Source of the DNA: Pseudomonas sp. L5B5
Lineage (GTDB): Bacteria > Pseudomonadota > Gammaproteobacteria > Pseudomonadales > Pseudomonadaceae
Assembly: GCF_020520285.1 (NCBI RefSeq)
Contig: NZ_CP084742.1
Span: 6,621,501-6,685,500, forward strand
DNA: 64,000 nt
Direction of reading: 5' to 3'
Of this stretch, positions 56,112 to 64,000 are shown in pieces. Each line of letters starts with the position of its first letter. Position 1 is the first letter of the stretch. Position numbers and translations under genes: made by a program. Under the pieces are notes generated by a model. That model was given only the letters and a program-made list of their open reading frames with translations. It had not been told where the DNA came from and made no database searches.

Positions 56112-57068
56112 ATGCACATGCCTCTGTTGACCGAGCGCAGCAGCGTGTTTGTTCAAGCCGATCCCTATGCCGTATCCGGCTACGTCAACCAGCACGTGGG
56201 CAGCCATTGCATTCGCCTGCCCCGGGCCGGCCATCTCCAGGCCAGCCTCCAGCACCGTGCCCTGGCCAGCCTGGACCTGTGCAGCATCAGCTACGGCGGC
56301 AGCGTGCGCGTCACCTCGCCGGCACTGGAAAGCATCTACCACCTGCAAGTGCTGCTGCGGGGTCACTGCCGGTGGCGCGGACCGGGCCAGGAACATTGCT
56401 TCGCTCCGGGGGAACTGCTGCTGATCAACCCCGACGACCCGGTGGACCTGACCTATTCCGACGACTGCGAAAAATTCATCATCAAGATACCCACCCGCCT
56501 GCTGGAGGCGGCCTGCCAGGAACAACGCTGGCAGTACCCGGGGCAGGGCGTGCGCTTTCTGCGCCAGCGTTACCAGTTGCTGGAACTCGAAGGCTTCGTG
56601 CCCTTGCTGAGCCTGTTGTGCCAGGAGGCCGAAGCCCAGGCAGCCATGCCCAAGGTCCAGGAGCACTACGCACAGATTCTGGTGGGCAAGCTGCTGGGGT
56701 TGATGCACACCAACGTACAGCGTGATGCCCCGGGTACCTCGGCGGCGACCTTCGAACGGCTTGCCGACTACATCGAACGCAACCTCAAGCACGACATCGG
56801 CTGCGAAGAGCTGGCGCAACAGGCGAGCATGAGCCTGCGTTCGCTGTACGGCCTGTTCGAACGCAACGCCCGCACCACCCCGAAGCACTACATCCGCCAG
56901 CAGAAACTGCAACGGGTGCACGCCTGCCTCAGCGACCCGCACAGCCCGGTGCGCAACATCACCGAACTGGCCCTGGACTTCGGTTTCCTGCACCTGGGGC
57001 GTTTCGCCCAGAGCTACCGCCAGCAATACGGCGAACTGCCCTCCGACACCCTCAAGCGCCGCCACTGA
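56112..57068 (+). CDS. benR: AraC/XylS-family activator of benzoate degradation, BenR
   Basis: BenR activates benABC with benzoate as effector and is homologous to plasmid-encoded XylS. The 318-residue product has an N-terminal effector/dimer domain and a C-terminal AraC domain from about residue 215 with two helix-turn-helices: DIGCEELAQQASMSLRSLYGLFERNARTTPKHYIRQQKLQ (in pieces) and ITELALDFGFLHLGRFAQSYRQQYGELPSDTL. The start is ATG 56112 (MHMPLLTERSSVF). It has its own short leader after the catA terminator. The matching XylS-type half-sites lie directly upstream of benA, which supports the name. Confidence 0.92.
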   Translation: MHMPLLTERSSVFVQADPYAVSGYVNQHVGSHCIRLPRAGHLQASLQHRALASLDLCSISYGGSVRVTSPALESIYHLQVLLRGHCRWRGPGQEHCFAPGELLLINPDDPVDLTYSDDCEKFIIKIPTRLLEAACQEQRWQYPGQGVRFLRQRYQLLELEGFVPLLSLLCQEAEAQAAMPKVQEHYAQILVGKLLGLMHTNVQRDAPGTSAATFERLADYIERNLKHDIGCEELAQQASMSLRSLYGLFERNARTTPKHYIRQQKLQRVHACLSDPHSPVRNITELALDFGFLHLGRFAQSYRQQYGELPSDTLKRRH

Positions 57069-57071
57069 TCC

Positions 57072-57235
57072 TGTAGCCGCTGCCGAGCCCGCGAGGCTGC
57101 GCAAAGGCCCGCAGGGCCTTGCCTGGCGACCTCCAGCCAGACCTGCAGCGGTCTCAGGATCGCAGCGTCTCCTTCGGAGCCGTTCGCAGCCGCTGCCGAG
57201 CCTGGCGCCTCCAGCCAGGCCTGCAGCGGCCACGG
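57072..57235. repeat. Repeat pair between benR and benA
   Basis: Two imperfect direct copies of a sequence running from GCCGCTGCCGAGCC to CTCCAGCCAG and CTGCAGCGG lie at about 57076-57151 and 57189-57230. The second is a long cruciform: GCCGCTG (57189-57195) pairs with CAGCGGC (57224-57230), and CCTGGC (57201-57206) with GCCAGG (57214-57219). The first copy is interrupted by extra hairpins. It looks like a Pseudomonas REP-related family and ends 7 bp before the distal BenR half-site. Confidence 0.7.
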
Positions 57236-57241
57236 GCCCTT

Positions 57242-57304
57242 TGCAGAAAACGGATACAGGTCTGCACGCATCGGCTATTGCCCGCTCCGACCCCGCCCTA
57301 GCAT
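57242..57304 (+). promoter_or_regulatory. benA promoter with two BenR/XylS half-sites
   Basis: TGCA-N6-GGATA (57242-57256) and TGCA-N6-GGCTA (57263-57277) are direct repeats 21 bp apart, exactly the TGCA-N6-GGNTA pattern of XylS/BenR sites. TAGCAT (57299-57304) can serve as -10; a start near 57311 would place the half-sites at about -69 to -55 and -48 to -34, as in the Pm promoter. Confidence 0.88.
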
Positions 57305-57340
57305 GGAGCTGCCTGAATAAAAACAATGGAGGCGGCGGCC

Positions 57341-58705
57341 ATGTCCCTGCGACCCGAATACCTTCACTCCCTGCTTGAAGAAGACCCCGACCAGGGCATC
57401 TACCGCTGCAAGCGGGAGATGTTCACCGACCCCCGGCTGTTCGACCTGGAGATGCAGCACCTCTTCGAAGGCAACTGGCTGTACCTGGCCCACGAAAGCC
57501 AGATCCCCAACCCCAACGACTACTACAGCACCACCATGGGCCGGCAACCGGTGTTCATTGCCCGCAACAAGCACGGCGAACTCAACGCTTTCCTCAACGC
57601 CTGCAGCCATCGTGGCGCCATGCTCTGCCGGCACAAGACCGGCAACAAGGCTTCCTTCACCTGCCCGTTCCACGGCTGGACCTTCAACAACGCCGGCAAG
57701 CTGCTCAAGGTCAAGGACCCGGCCGCCGCGGGCTACCCGGCCAGCTTCAACTGCGAAGGCTCCCACGACCTGACCAGGGTCGCGCGCTTCGAGTCCTACC
57801 GTGGCTTCCTGTTCGGCAGCCTCAACCCCGACGTGCTGCCCCTCGCCGAGCACCTGGGGGAGTCGGCGAAGATCATCGACATGATCGTCGACCAGTCCGC
57901 CGATGGCCTGGAAGTGCTGCGCGGCTCCTCCAGCTATATCTATGAAGGCAATTGGAAGCTCACCGCCGAGAACGGCGCCGACGGCTACCACGTCAGCTCG
58001 GTGCACTGGAACTACGCCGCCACCCAGAACCAGCGCAAGCAGCGCGAGGCCGGGCAAGACATCCGCACCATGAGCGCCGGCACCTGGGCCAGGCAGGGCG
58101 GCGGTTTCTACTCCTTCGACAAGGGCCACATGCTGCTCTGGACCCGCTGGTCCAACCCCGAGGATCGGCCGCTGTACGAGCGCCGCGACGAACTCGCCCG
58201 GGATTTCGGCCAGGCCCGGGCCGATTGGATGATCGAGAACTCGCGCAACCTGTGCCTGTACCCCAACGTCTACCTGATGGACCAGTTCAGCTCGCAGATC
58301 CGCATCGCCCGGCCAATCTCCGTGGACCGCACCGAAATCACCATCTACTGCATCGCCCCCAGGGGCGAAAGCGACGAAGCCCGGGCCCGGCGCATCCGCC
58401 AGTACGAAGACTTCTTCAACGTCAGCGGCATGGCCACCCCGGACGACCTGGAGGAGTTCCGCTCCTGCCAGCTCGGCTACCAGGGCAGCACCCCGGGCTG
58501 GAACGATATGTCCCGCGGTGCCGAGCACTGGGTCCGGGGCGCGGACGATGCAGCCAGGGAAATCGACCTGCAACCGATCCTCAGCGGCGTGCGCACCGAG
58601 GACGAGGGCCTGTTCGTGATGCAGCACAAGTACTGGCAGCAAACCCTGCTGGCGGCCCTTGAGCGTGAAGCCTCTCGCCAGATCAACGTGGAGGCCGTGC
58701 AATGA
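57341..58705 (+). CDS. benA: Benzoate 1,2-dioxygenase large (alpha) subunit
   Basis: The catalytic subunit of benzoate dioxygenase makes the cis-diol of benzoate. The 454-residue product has a Rieske [2Fe-2S] centre with Cys88, His90 (CSHRG), Cys108 and His111 (CPFHGW), and the mononuclear iron site with Asp214, His217 and His222 in [17 protein letters not shown] 57341 ([10 protein letters not shown]) is preceded by GGAGG at 57328-57332; an upstream ATG at 57326 would use none. It is the first gene of benABCD and overlaps benB by 4 bp. Confidence 0.96.
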   Translation: MSLRPEYLHSLLEEDPDQGIYRCKREMFTDPRLFDLEMQHLFEGNWLYLAHESQIPNPNDYYSTTMGRQPVFIARNKHGELNAFLNACSHRGAMLCRHKTGNKASFTCPFHGWTFNNAGKLLKVKDPAAAGYPASFNCEGSHDLTRVARFESYRGFLFGSLNPDVLPLAEHLGESAKIIDMIVDQSADGLEVLRGSSSYIYEGNWKLTAENGADGYHVSSVHWNYAATQNQRKQREAGQDIRTMSAGTWARQGGGFYSFDKGHMLLWTRWSNPEDRPLYERRDELARDFGQARADWMIENSRNLCLYPNVYLMDQFSSQIRIARPISVDRTEITIYCIAPRGESDEARARRIRQYEDFFNVSGMATPDDLEEFRSCQLGYQGSTPGWNDMSRGAEHWVRGADDAAREIDLQPILSGVRTEDEGLFVMQHKYWQQTLLAALEREASRQINVEAVQ

Positions 58706-59190
58706 CTATTTCCTACGACGCCGTGCGGGATTTCCTCTATCGCGAAGCCCGCTACCTGGACGACAAGGACTGGGACCGCTGGCTGGAGCTCTACGCCCCG
58801 GACGCGACCTTCTGGATGCCGTCCTGGGACGACAGCGACCAGCTGACCGAAGACCCGCAGCGGGAAATCTCGCTGATCTGGTACGGCAACCGCAGCGGCC
58901 TGGAAGACCGGGTGTTCCGTATCAAGACCGAGCGCTCCAGCGCCAGCATTCCCGACACCCGCACCTCCCACAACCTGAGCAACATCGAGCTGCTGGAGCA
59001 GGGCGACGGCCTGTGCCAGCTGCGCTTCAACTGGCACACCCTGAGCTTTCGCTACAAGACCGTGGACAGCTACTTCGGCAGCAGCTTCTACACCCTCGAT
59101 CTGCGGGGCGAAAACCCGCGAATTTTGGCCAAGAAAGTCATCCTGAAGAACGACTACGTTCGCCAGGTCGTCGATATCTACCACCTCTGA
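58702..59190 (+). CDS. benB: Benzoate 1,2-dioxygenase small (beta) subunit
   Basis: The 162-residue beta subunit is structural and completes the alpha3-beta3 oxygenase. Family features are [36 protein letters not shown] (in pieces), [14 protein letters not shown] and the C-terminal [19 protein letters not shown]. The start ATG lies in the ATGA overlap with benA, indicating coupled, stoichiometric translation. Confidence 0.95.
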   Translation: MTISYDAVRDFLYREARYLDDKDWDRWLELYAPDATFWMPSWDDSDQLTEDPQREISLIWYGNRSGLEDRVFRIKTERSSASIPDTRTSHNLSNIELLEQGDGLCQLRFNWHTLSFRYKTVDSYFGSSFYTLDLRGENPRILAKKVILKNDYVRQVVDIYHL

Positions 59191-59200
59191 GGCGGCCGCC

Positions 59201-60214
59201 ATGAGCCATCAAATCGCACTCCACTTCGAAGACGGCGTGACCCGTTTCATCAGCGCCAGCCTGGGTGAAACTGTGGCCGATGCTGCCTACCGCCAGGGCA
59301 TCAACATCCCCCTGGACTGCCGCGACGGCGCTTGCGGCACCTGCAAGTGCCTGGCGGAATCCGGGCGCTACGAACTGGGGGAGGACTACATCGAAGACGC
59401 CCTGAGCGCCGACGAAGCCGAGCAGGGTTTTGTCCTCACTTGCCAGATGCGCGCCTTGAGCGACTGCGTGGTGCGGGTGCCAGCCTCGTCCCAGGTCTGT
59501 CGCGCCGGTCAGGCCACCTTCGACGCCAGCATCAGCGCGGTGCGCTTGTTGTCCGAAAGCACCATCGCCCTGTCGATCAAGGGCGAGGCCCTGAACCAGC
59601 TGGCGTTCCTGCCGGGGCAGTACGTCAACCTCGAGGTGCCTGGCAGCGGGCAGGCCCGGGCCTACTCCTTCAGTTCGTTGCAGCGCGATGGCGAGATCAG
59701 CTTCCTGATCCGCAATGTGCCCGGTGGCCTGATGAGCAGCTTCCTCACCAGTCTCGCCAAAGCCGGCGACAGCATGACCCTGGCCGGGCCCCTGGGCAGC
59801 TTCTACCTGCGGGACATCCGCCGGCCGTTGCTGTTGCTCGCTGGTGGCACCGGCTTAGCGCCGTTCACCGCGATGCTGGAGAAGATCGCCGAGCAGGGCA
59901 GTGAGCACCCGCTGCACCTGATTTATGGGGTGACCAACGACTTCGACCTGGTGGAGCTGGATCGCCTGGAAGACTTTGCTGCACGCATCCCCCAGTTCAG
60001 CTTCAGCGCCTGCGTGGCTAATCCCGAGAGCCCTTACCCGCGCAAGGGCTACGTCACCCAGCACATCGAGCCTACGCACCTCAATCAAGGGGATGTGGAT
60101 GTGTACCTGTGCGGGCCGCCGGCGATGGTGGAGGCGGTGAGCCAGTTCATTCGCGAGCAGGGCATCGCCCCGGCGAACTTCTACTATGAGAAGTTCGCCG
60201 CCAGTGTGGCGTGA
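59201..60214 (+). CDS. benC: Benzoate dioxygenase electron-transfer component (ferredoxin reductase)
   Basis: BenC passes electrons from NADH to the Rieske centre of BenA. The 337-residue product fuses a plant-type ferredoxin domain (Cys40, Cys45, Cys48 in CRDGACGTCKC, and Cys81 in LTCQM) with an FAD domain (RAYSFSS at about 152-158) and an NAD domain (LLLAGGTGLAPF and YLCGPPAMV). ATG 59201 follows benB by 10 bp. The single-protein reductase defines the class IB oxygenase system. Confidence 0.96.
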   Translation: MSHQIALHFEDGVTRFISASLGETVADAAYRQGINIPLDCRDGACGTCKCLAESGRYELGEDYIEDALSADEAEQGFVLTCQMRALSDCVVRVPASSQVCRAGQATFDASISAVRLLSESTIALSIKGEALNQLAFLPGQYVNLEVPGSGQARAYSFSSLQRDGEISFLIRNVPGGLMSSFLTSLAKAGDSMTLAGPLGSFYLRDIRRPLLLLAGGTGLAPFTAMLEKIAEQGSEHPLHLIYGVTNDFDLVELDRLEDFAARIPQFSFSACVANPESPYPRKGYVTQHIEPTHLNQGDVDVYLCGPPAMVEAVSQFIREQGIAPANFYYEKFAASVA

Positions 60215-60255
60215 GCCTCCATCACCTTCATCGCAACGCTATTGTCGAGGTCCCC

Positions 60256-61029
60256 ATGAACCGCTTCCACAACCAAGTCGCCCTGGTCACCGGCGCCGCC
60301 CAGGGCATTGGCCGTCGTGTTGCCGAACGCCTGGCCGAGGAGGGCGCCCGGGTGGTGCTGGTGGACCGCTCGGAACTGGTCTTCGAACTGGCCGCCGAAC
60401 TCAGCCCCCGCTACCCGGTCCTGGCCCTGACCGCCGACCTGGAACAGTACGCCGAATGCAGCCGGATCATGGCAGCCGCCATCGCCCACTTCGGTCGCCT
60501 CGATGTGCTGGTCAACAACGTCGGCGGCACCATTTGGGCCAAGCCGTTCGAGCACTACCAGCCGCAGGAGATCGAGGCTGAAGTGCGCCGCTCATTGTTC
60601 CCGACCTTGTGGTGCTGCCACGCGGCCTTGCCGCAGATGCTGGAACAGGGCCGTGGGGCCATCGTCAACGTCTCGTCCATCGCTACCCGCAGCCTCAACC
60701 GCGTGCCTTACGGCGCGGCCAAGGGCGGGATCAACGCACTCACTGCCTGCCTGGCCTTCGAAACCGCCGGCCGTGGTGTGCGGGTCAACGCCACCGCGCC
60801 GGGTGGCACCGAAGCGCCGCCACGGCGCATCCCGCGCAACAGCGCCGAGCCAAGCCCCGAGGAGCAGGCCTGGTACCAGCAGATCGTCGAGCAGACCCTC
60901 GACAGCAGCCTGATGCATCGCTACGGCAGCATTGACGAACAGGCAGCGGCGATCCTGTTCCTGGCTTCCGACGAAGCCTCCTACATCACTGGCACGGTGC
61001 TGCCGGTGGGCGGCGGTGACCAGGGCTGA
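60256..61029 (+). CDS. benD: 1,6-dihydroxycyclohexa-2,4-diene-1-carboxylate dehydrogenase
   Basis: BenD rearomatises and decarboxylates the benzoate diol to catechol, with NAD. The product is a 257-residue SDR with TGAAQGIG at 12-19, NNVGG at 87-91, Ser140/141 (NVSSIAT) and Tyr152-x-x-x-Lys156 (YGAAK). The conserved ALTADLEQ and APGGTEAPPRRIPRN segments match BenD rather than general SDRs. The start at ATG 60256 (MNRFHNQVAL) has GAGG upstream; the open frame extends back to 60211 over the benC end. I see no transporter gene following, and the next gene is on the opposite strand. Confidence 0.95.
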   Translation: MNRFHNQVALVTGAAQGIGRRVAERLAEEGARVVLVDRSELVFELAAELSPRYPVLALTADLEQYAECSRIMAAAIAHFGRLDVLVNNVGGTIWAKPFEHYQPQEIEAEVRRSLFPTLWCCHAALPQMLEQGRGAIVNVSSIATRSLNRVPYGAAKGGINALTACLAFETAGRGVRVNATAPGGTEAPPRRIPRNSAEPSPEEQAWYQQIVEQTLDSSLMHRYGSIDEQAAAILFLASDEASYITGTVLPVGGGDQG

Positions 61030-61071
61030 GTCGGCCCGGCAAGCGCTGGACTGCCCGGGTGGCGAGCGCCG

Positions 61072-62103
61072 CTAAGGCAACTGCAAGCTGGGCAGTGCCG
61101 CCTTGCCCTGGGCCGACAACACCGGCGCCAACTGCTTCCAGGTGAAACTCAGCTCATTGTCGCAACCGTCACCGTAGGCGGGGGTCGAGAGCTGCAGGCC
61201 CTGGGTGTTGAAGCTCAGGTCGTAGCTCGAGTAGCTGCTGACGGCCGGGCAGTCTGCGTCCTTGGTGGTTTGCCGTTCCAGCCAGGTGGCGAAACCGGGC
61301 GCCAGTTTCACCTGGCCGGAGTAGGCGTCATGCCACTGCTGGCGCCCGCCTACCCAGGTCCAGGGATCGACGCGCTCGCCGGTCTTCAGGTTCCAGCTGT
61401 GCAGGCCCCAACTGATGCCGTTGCGCCCCATGCCGGCGGTCCAGCGATAAAACCTCACCGTGATCCATTGCGACGACCAATACTGGGGTTCGACACTGAT
61501 TTCGCTGGTATGGGCGGAACCGTTGCGGCCCAGGTATTCGCGGCGCTCGCTGAAGAATTCCTCCTGGCCCTCGGGGCTGATGGCCAGGCGCTCCAGCTGT
61601 CGGTTGATGTTCTTCAGCGCCGGGCCATCACCCTCCAGCCTGAGGCTGACCTGGGCGCCTTGGGTCCTCCGCTGATAGCGGTGTGTGCCGAAGATTTTCT
61701 TCTCCACCTTGATCGGCGGCGGCACGGCCTCCAGCGGCGCGTTGTAGGCATCGCCGCCACAGCCCTCGGTGCTGGTGCGGGTCAGTGCCAAGGGTAACGG
61801 CGCGCCGCCCGGGGCCTTGCTCCAGGTGCCGCTCAGGCGATCGCCCCGGGGTGCGTCGAGCTGCCAGAACCCGGTCTGGCCGTCCTCGGCCCAGGGCGCG
61901 CCGACCTGTGCCTGGGTCAGCTGGATCGGCGTGACAAAGCGCTGGTAGTAGTAGCTGCCGTTGCTGTTGGGGGCGGCGTTGAAGCAGGCGGTGATCGCGG
62001 ATTTCCCCAGGGTGCCGGTCCATACCCCGGCAAGTTCGGCGGACGCGGCACCGGCGTAAGCTGAAACACCGGCCAGGGCCAGGAGGGTCAAGGGCTTGAG
62101 CAT
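61072..62103 (-). CDS. Exported protein of unknown function
   Basis: The 343-residue product has a typical signal peptide (MLKPLTLLALAGVSAYAGAA, ending SA before ELAGVW). The mature part contains four cysteines (ITACFNA, TEGCGGD, DADCPAV and GDGCDNE), which suggests two disulfides in the periplasm. A C-terminal stretch (YDLSFNTQGLQLSTPAYGDGC, then ELSFTWKQLAPVL) reminds me of DUF3298-type C-terminal domains, but I am not sure. ATG 62103 was chosen because the signal peptide begins there; the frame is open further. It ends 42 bp from benD on the opposite strand. Confidence 0.75.
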   Translation of the reverse strand: MLKPLTLLALAGVSAYAGAASAELAGVWTGTLGKSAITACFNAAPNSNGSYYYQRFVTPIQLTQAQVGAPWAEDGQTGFWQLDAPRGDRLSGTWSKAPGGAPLPLALTRTSTEGCGGDAYNAPLEAVPPPIKVEKKIFGTHRYQRRTQGAQVSLRLEGDGPALKNINRQLERLAISPEGQEEFFSERREYLGRNGSAHTSEISVEPQYWSSQWITVRFYRWTAGMGRNGISWGLHSWNLKTGERVDPWTWVGGRQQWHDAYSGQVKLAPGFATWLERQTTKDADCPAVSSYSSYDLSFNTQGLQLSTPAYGDGCDNELSFTWKQLAPVLSAQGKAALPSLQLP

Positions 62104-62197
62104 GGGGATCGGACTTCCGGTTGTCTGACGGGCGCGCATCATAGCTGAAACCTTGCGGCTGCCGAGGCGCTGGCGCTGAACAGTCTGCAGCTCGCGC

Positions 62198-62740
62198 TTA
62201 TGCTTCCTGGGCAACGGCATAGGGCAAGTCGATCGGCGGGGCATCCGGCAGCTGGCGCGAGGATTTCACCATCAGGTAACCGATGATCTGCGCCGAGCTC
62301 AGCTCGACATGCAGCATCCCTTCATCCCCAAACCACTCGTTGGGCCAGAAGATCAGGTCCGAGGCATTGGCCTCCGGGAAGTTGGTTTCCAGCAGGTCTA
62401 GGGCGTAGTCCGTATCAGACTCCGTACCTTCGCACTGGCAGATGAAATCCGTCACTGCACAGGCCTCTTCGAAGCTCAAATCGTCTACGTACTTTTTTTG
62501 ATGAAAGGCCGTACGCAGGAAGTTCGCCTCGCTGGTATGGCTGTGCATGTCGCGAAATTCGTGAAACTCGAAAGCTCGGCCGGCGTGGCTGTTCCACTGC
62601 TGGATCAGTGCATTGATCTCGGGGCTTTCCCGTTCCTGGTTGTCCCAGGTCGTGTCGAGGATCTGCTTGAGCAAGTCCTTCATCAAGGCACGTACTTTCG
62701 GCGTCGCTGGTGTTGGTTTCAGCCGTTCCGGCATGGCCAT
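62198..62740 (-). CDS. Protein with a colicin/pyocin-immunity-like C-terminal half
   Basis: The 180-residue product is soluble and acidic. Residues 88-133 (LSFEEACAVTDFIC, then TDYALDLLETNFPEANASDLIFWPNE in pieces) follow the helix pattern of DNase-colicin immunity proteins such as Im9: the Y-T-E-x-E-F first helix ending in I-C, and the Ser-Asp-Leu-Ile-aromatic-aromatic-Pro of helix III. Here the two tyrosines that contact the DNase are Phe131 and Trp132. The N-terminal 85 residues are not part of that fold and are unrecognised. I start at ATG 62740, preceded by GGGAGA; ATG at 62761 lacks a good site. No bacteriocin gene is next to it. The family link is from memory and moderate. Confidence 0.7.
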   Translation of the reverse strand: MAMPERLKPTPATPKVRALMKDLLKQILDTTWDNQERESPEINALIQQWNSHAGRAFEFHEFRDMHSHTSEANFLRTAFHQKKYVDDLSFEEACAVTDFICQCEGTESDTDYALDLLETNFPEANASDLIFWPNEWFGDEGMLHVELSSAQIIGYLMVKSSRQLPDAPPIDLPYAVAQEA

Positions 62741-62853
62741 GTGGGTCTCCCTGATCGTCATTTCATTTGTGTGAGTCGGCTGGTCGGCGGATGGGGGCGC
62801 AAGACTGCCGCCATGGCCGAGCGGCGCACAGGATAGGCCCTTCGCGCCGCCAA

Positions 62854-64000
62854 CTAAAGCACCGGCCCCAGCAGCAACAGCGCACACAACCCGCCCTCAG
62901 GTCGATTATGCAATTCCAGGCGCCCGCCGATCTTGCCGACGATCATCTGCACAATCGCCAGCCCCAGCCCGGCGCCATTGGCGTTGCCCTGGCTGTAGAA
63001 ACGCTCCAGCAAACGCCCGCGCTCTTCTTCATTGATACCGGGCCCGGCATCTTCCACGCACAGGTGCATGGCACCGTTCGCCTGAGGGCGCAGGCTGACC
63101 CGCACCTCGCTGCCCGCGGGGGCAAAGTTCAGGGCATTGGTCACCAGGTTCTGCAGGGCAATGGCCAGGGCCAACGGGTCGGTAGCGATCAGGCAGTTTT
63201 CGTCGCCTTCGAGCACCAGTTCCACCTGCTTCTCCAGGGCCAGGGGAGTGAGTTCCGCCAGCTCCTCGCGCACCAGGGCGCCGAGGTCGATGCGGCTCAG
63301 GCACGGGTTGCTCAACTGCGGCTCGATACGGGCCATGGTCAGCAACTGGCTGCCGATGCGGGTGGCCCGGTCGACGCCGCTCACCAGAAAGTCCAGGGCT
63401 TCCTGGCGTTGCTCCGGGCTGCTGGCACTCTGGGCGTTCTGCGCATGAATCCGCAGGATCGCCAGGGGGGTGCGCAGTTCATGGGCGGCATCGGCGATAA
63501 AGCGCCGTTCGCGTTCCAGCAGGCTATCGATCTGCGCCAGCAACTGGTTGAGGGCGGTCTGCATCGGCTCCAGGTCCTGGGGCAGCGGCTTGAGCGCCAG
63601 GGGCAGCAGGGTCTCGGCATTGCGACCGCGAATGGCCTGGGCCATGGCCCGCAGTGGCGCCAGGCCCCAGCCGATGGCCAGCCAGGTCAGCAGGGCCAGC
63701 AGCGGCACGCCGATCAGGGTTGGCCAGAGGGTATGACGGACGATGCGCTGGATCAGGTCCTGGCGGATGTCGTCACGCTCGCCGACCCAGATCAGCAGGC
63801 CCTGTTGCGGATCGGCCAGGAGAAAGGCGCACCAGTCCCTGCCGTTTTCCAGGAGGTCATGGCTCCCCAGGGTCGTGGGCGGAGTCTCCAGCACCGGGGC
63901 TTCGGCGGAACGCACCAGCAACTGGCCGTCGTCACGCCAGACCTGGAAGGTCAGGCGGGTTTCATAGGGGTGGGCGGCGCCCTCTACGCCGACCCGGCTC
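62854..64000 (-). CDS. Sensor histidine kinase, C-terminal part (5' end outside the window)
   Basis: The gene is open to the window edge (codon boundary at 63999), so its N terminus is missing. The visible part has the end of a periplasmic sensor domain (LTFQVWRDDGQLLVRSAEAP, resembling the 2CSK-N domain of QseC-type kinases), a membrane helix (LWPTLIGVPLLALLTWLAIG), a HAMP-like linker, the phospho-acceptor box ADAAHELRTPLA, the N box NLVTNALNFAP, and ATP-binding DAGPGINEEE and GAGLGLAIV. The cognate response regulator gene would be expected upstream, outside the window. Its stimulus is unknown. Confidence 0.93.
   Translation of the reverse strand, partial: SRVGVEGAAHPYETRLTFQVWRDDGQLLVRSAEAPVLETPPTTLGSHDLLENGRDWCAFLLADPQQGLLIWVGERDDIRQDLIQRIVRHTLWPTLIGVPLLALLTWLAIGWGLAPLRAMAQAIRGRNAETLLPLALKPLPQDLEPMQTALNQLLAQIDSLLERERRFIADAAHELRTPLAILRIHAQNAQSASSPEQRQEALDFLVSGVDRATRIGSQLLTMARIEPQLSNPCLSRIDLGALVREELAELTPLALEKQVELVLEGDENCLIATDPLALAIALQNLVTNALNFAPAGSEVRVSLRPQANGAMHLCVEDAGPGINEEERGRLLERFYSQGNANGAGLGLAIVQMIVGKIGGRLELHNRPEGGLCALLLLGPVL

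Overview
The window is a chromosomal core segment of a fluorescent Pseudomonas, most likely of the P. fluorescens / protegens / chlororaphis group. The evidence is GC-rich coding sequence, a gene order I recognise from Pseudomonas (cysS, nuoA-N, aceA, roxA, purB-hflD-mnmA, idh/icd, cspD/clpS-clpA, infA-bpt-aat-trxB, ftsK-lolA-rarA-crcB-serS-cysG, tusDCBE), and REP-type intergenic repeats typical of this group. I see no tRNA or rRNA gene, no insertion sequence, no prophage and no CRISPR array.

Layout. 1-2.4 kb: the end of glnS, then cysS. 2.46-3.1 kb: a HigBA-2-like toxin-antitoxin pair lying between core genes. 3.35-18.3 kb: the complete minus-strand operon for complex I (NADH:quinone oxidoreductase), nuoA-B-CD-E-F-G-H-I-J-K-L-M-N, with fused nuoCD. 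18.9-20.2 kb: isocitrate lyase. 20.7-27.1 kb: a minus-strand series comprising a secretin-N-domain protein, a GNAT acetyltransferase, ribosomal oxygenase RoxA, PurB, HflD, the tRNA thiolase MnmA and a Nudix hydrolase. 27.3-31.3 kb: two unrelated NADP isocitrate dehydrogenases, monomeric idh and dimeric icd, transcribed divergently. 31.4-34.5 kb: cspD divergent from clpS-clpA. 34.6-37.4 kb: trxB-aat-bpt-infA on the minus strand. 37.7-45.3 kb: ftsK, lolA, rarA, crcB, serS and cysG on the plus strand. 45.3-48.8 kb: a Xi-class GST and the tusDCBE-ybiB sulfur-relay operon. 49-52.3 kb: less conserved accessory genes (an SDR enzyme, a DUF1275 membrane protein, a small conserved protein, an RDD protein and an outer-membrane barrel). 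52.5-61.0 kb: the ortho-cleavage pathway from benzoate, catR / catBCA / benR / benABCD. 61.0-64.0 kb: an exported protein of unknown function, a protein whose C-terminal half resembles colicin/pyocin immunity proteins, and the C-terminal part of a sensor histidine kinase cut by the window end.

How the genes work together. The cat-ben block is a self-contained benzoate regulon. BenABC hydroxylates benzoate, BenD makes catechol, CatA opens the ring, and CatB and CatC carry the product towards 3-oxoadipate enol-lactone. Its two control regions are readable: a perfect ATAC-N7-GTAT dyad between catR and catB, and two TGCA-N6-GGNTA half-sites 21 bp apart upstream of benA. No benzoate transporter or porin gene is included. 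The isocitrate branch point is represented by aceA, idh and icd within about 12 kb. Both TusBCDE, which delivers sulfur, and MnmA, which uses it for tRNA s2U34, are present at separate loci.

Most of the window is ordinary core genome. The items most worth a second look are the immunity-like protein at 62.2-62.7 kb with no cognate toxin nearby, the toxin-antitoxin insertion with its operator over the ribosome binding site, a possible Fur site upstream of nuoA, a possible small RNA upstream of aceA, and dyads upstream of the GST gene and between nuoF and nuoG.
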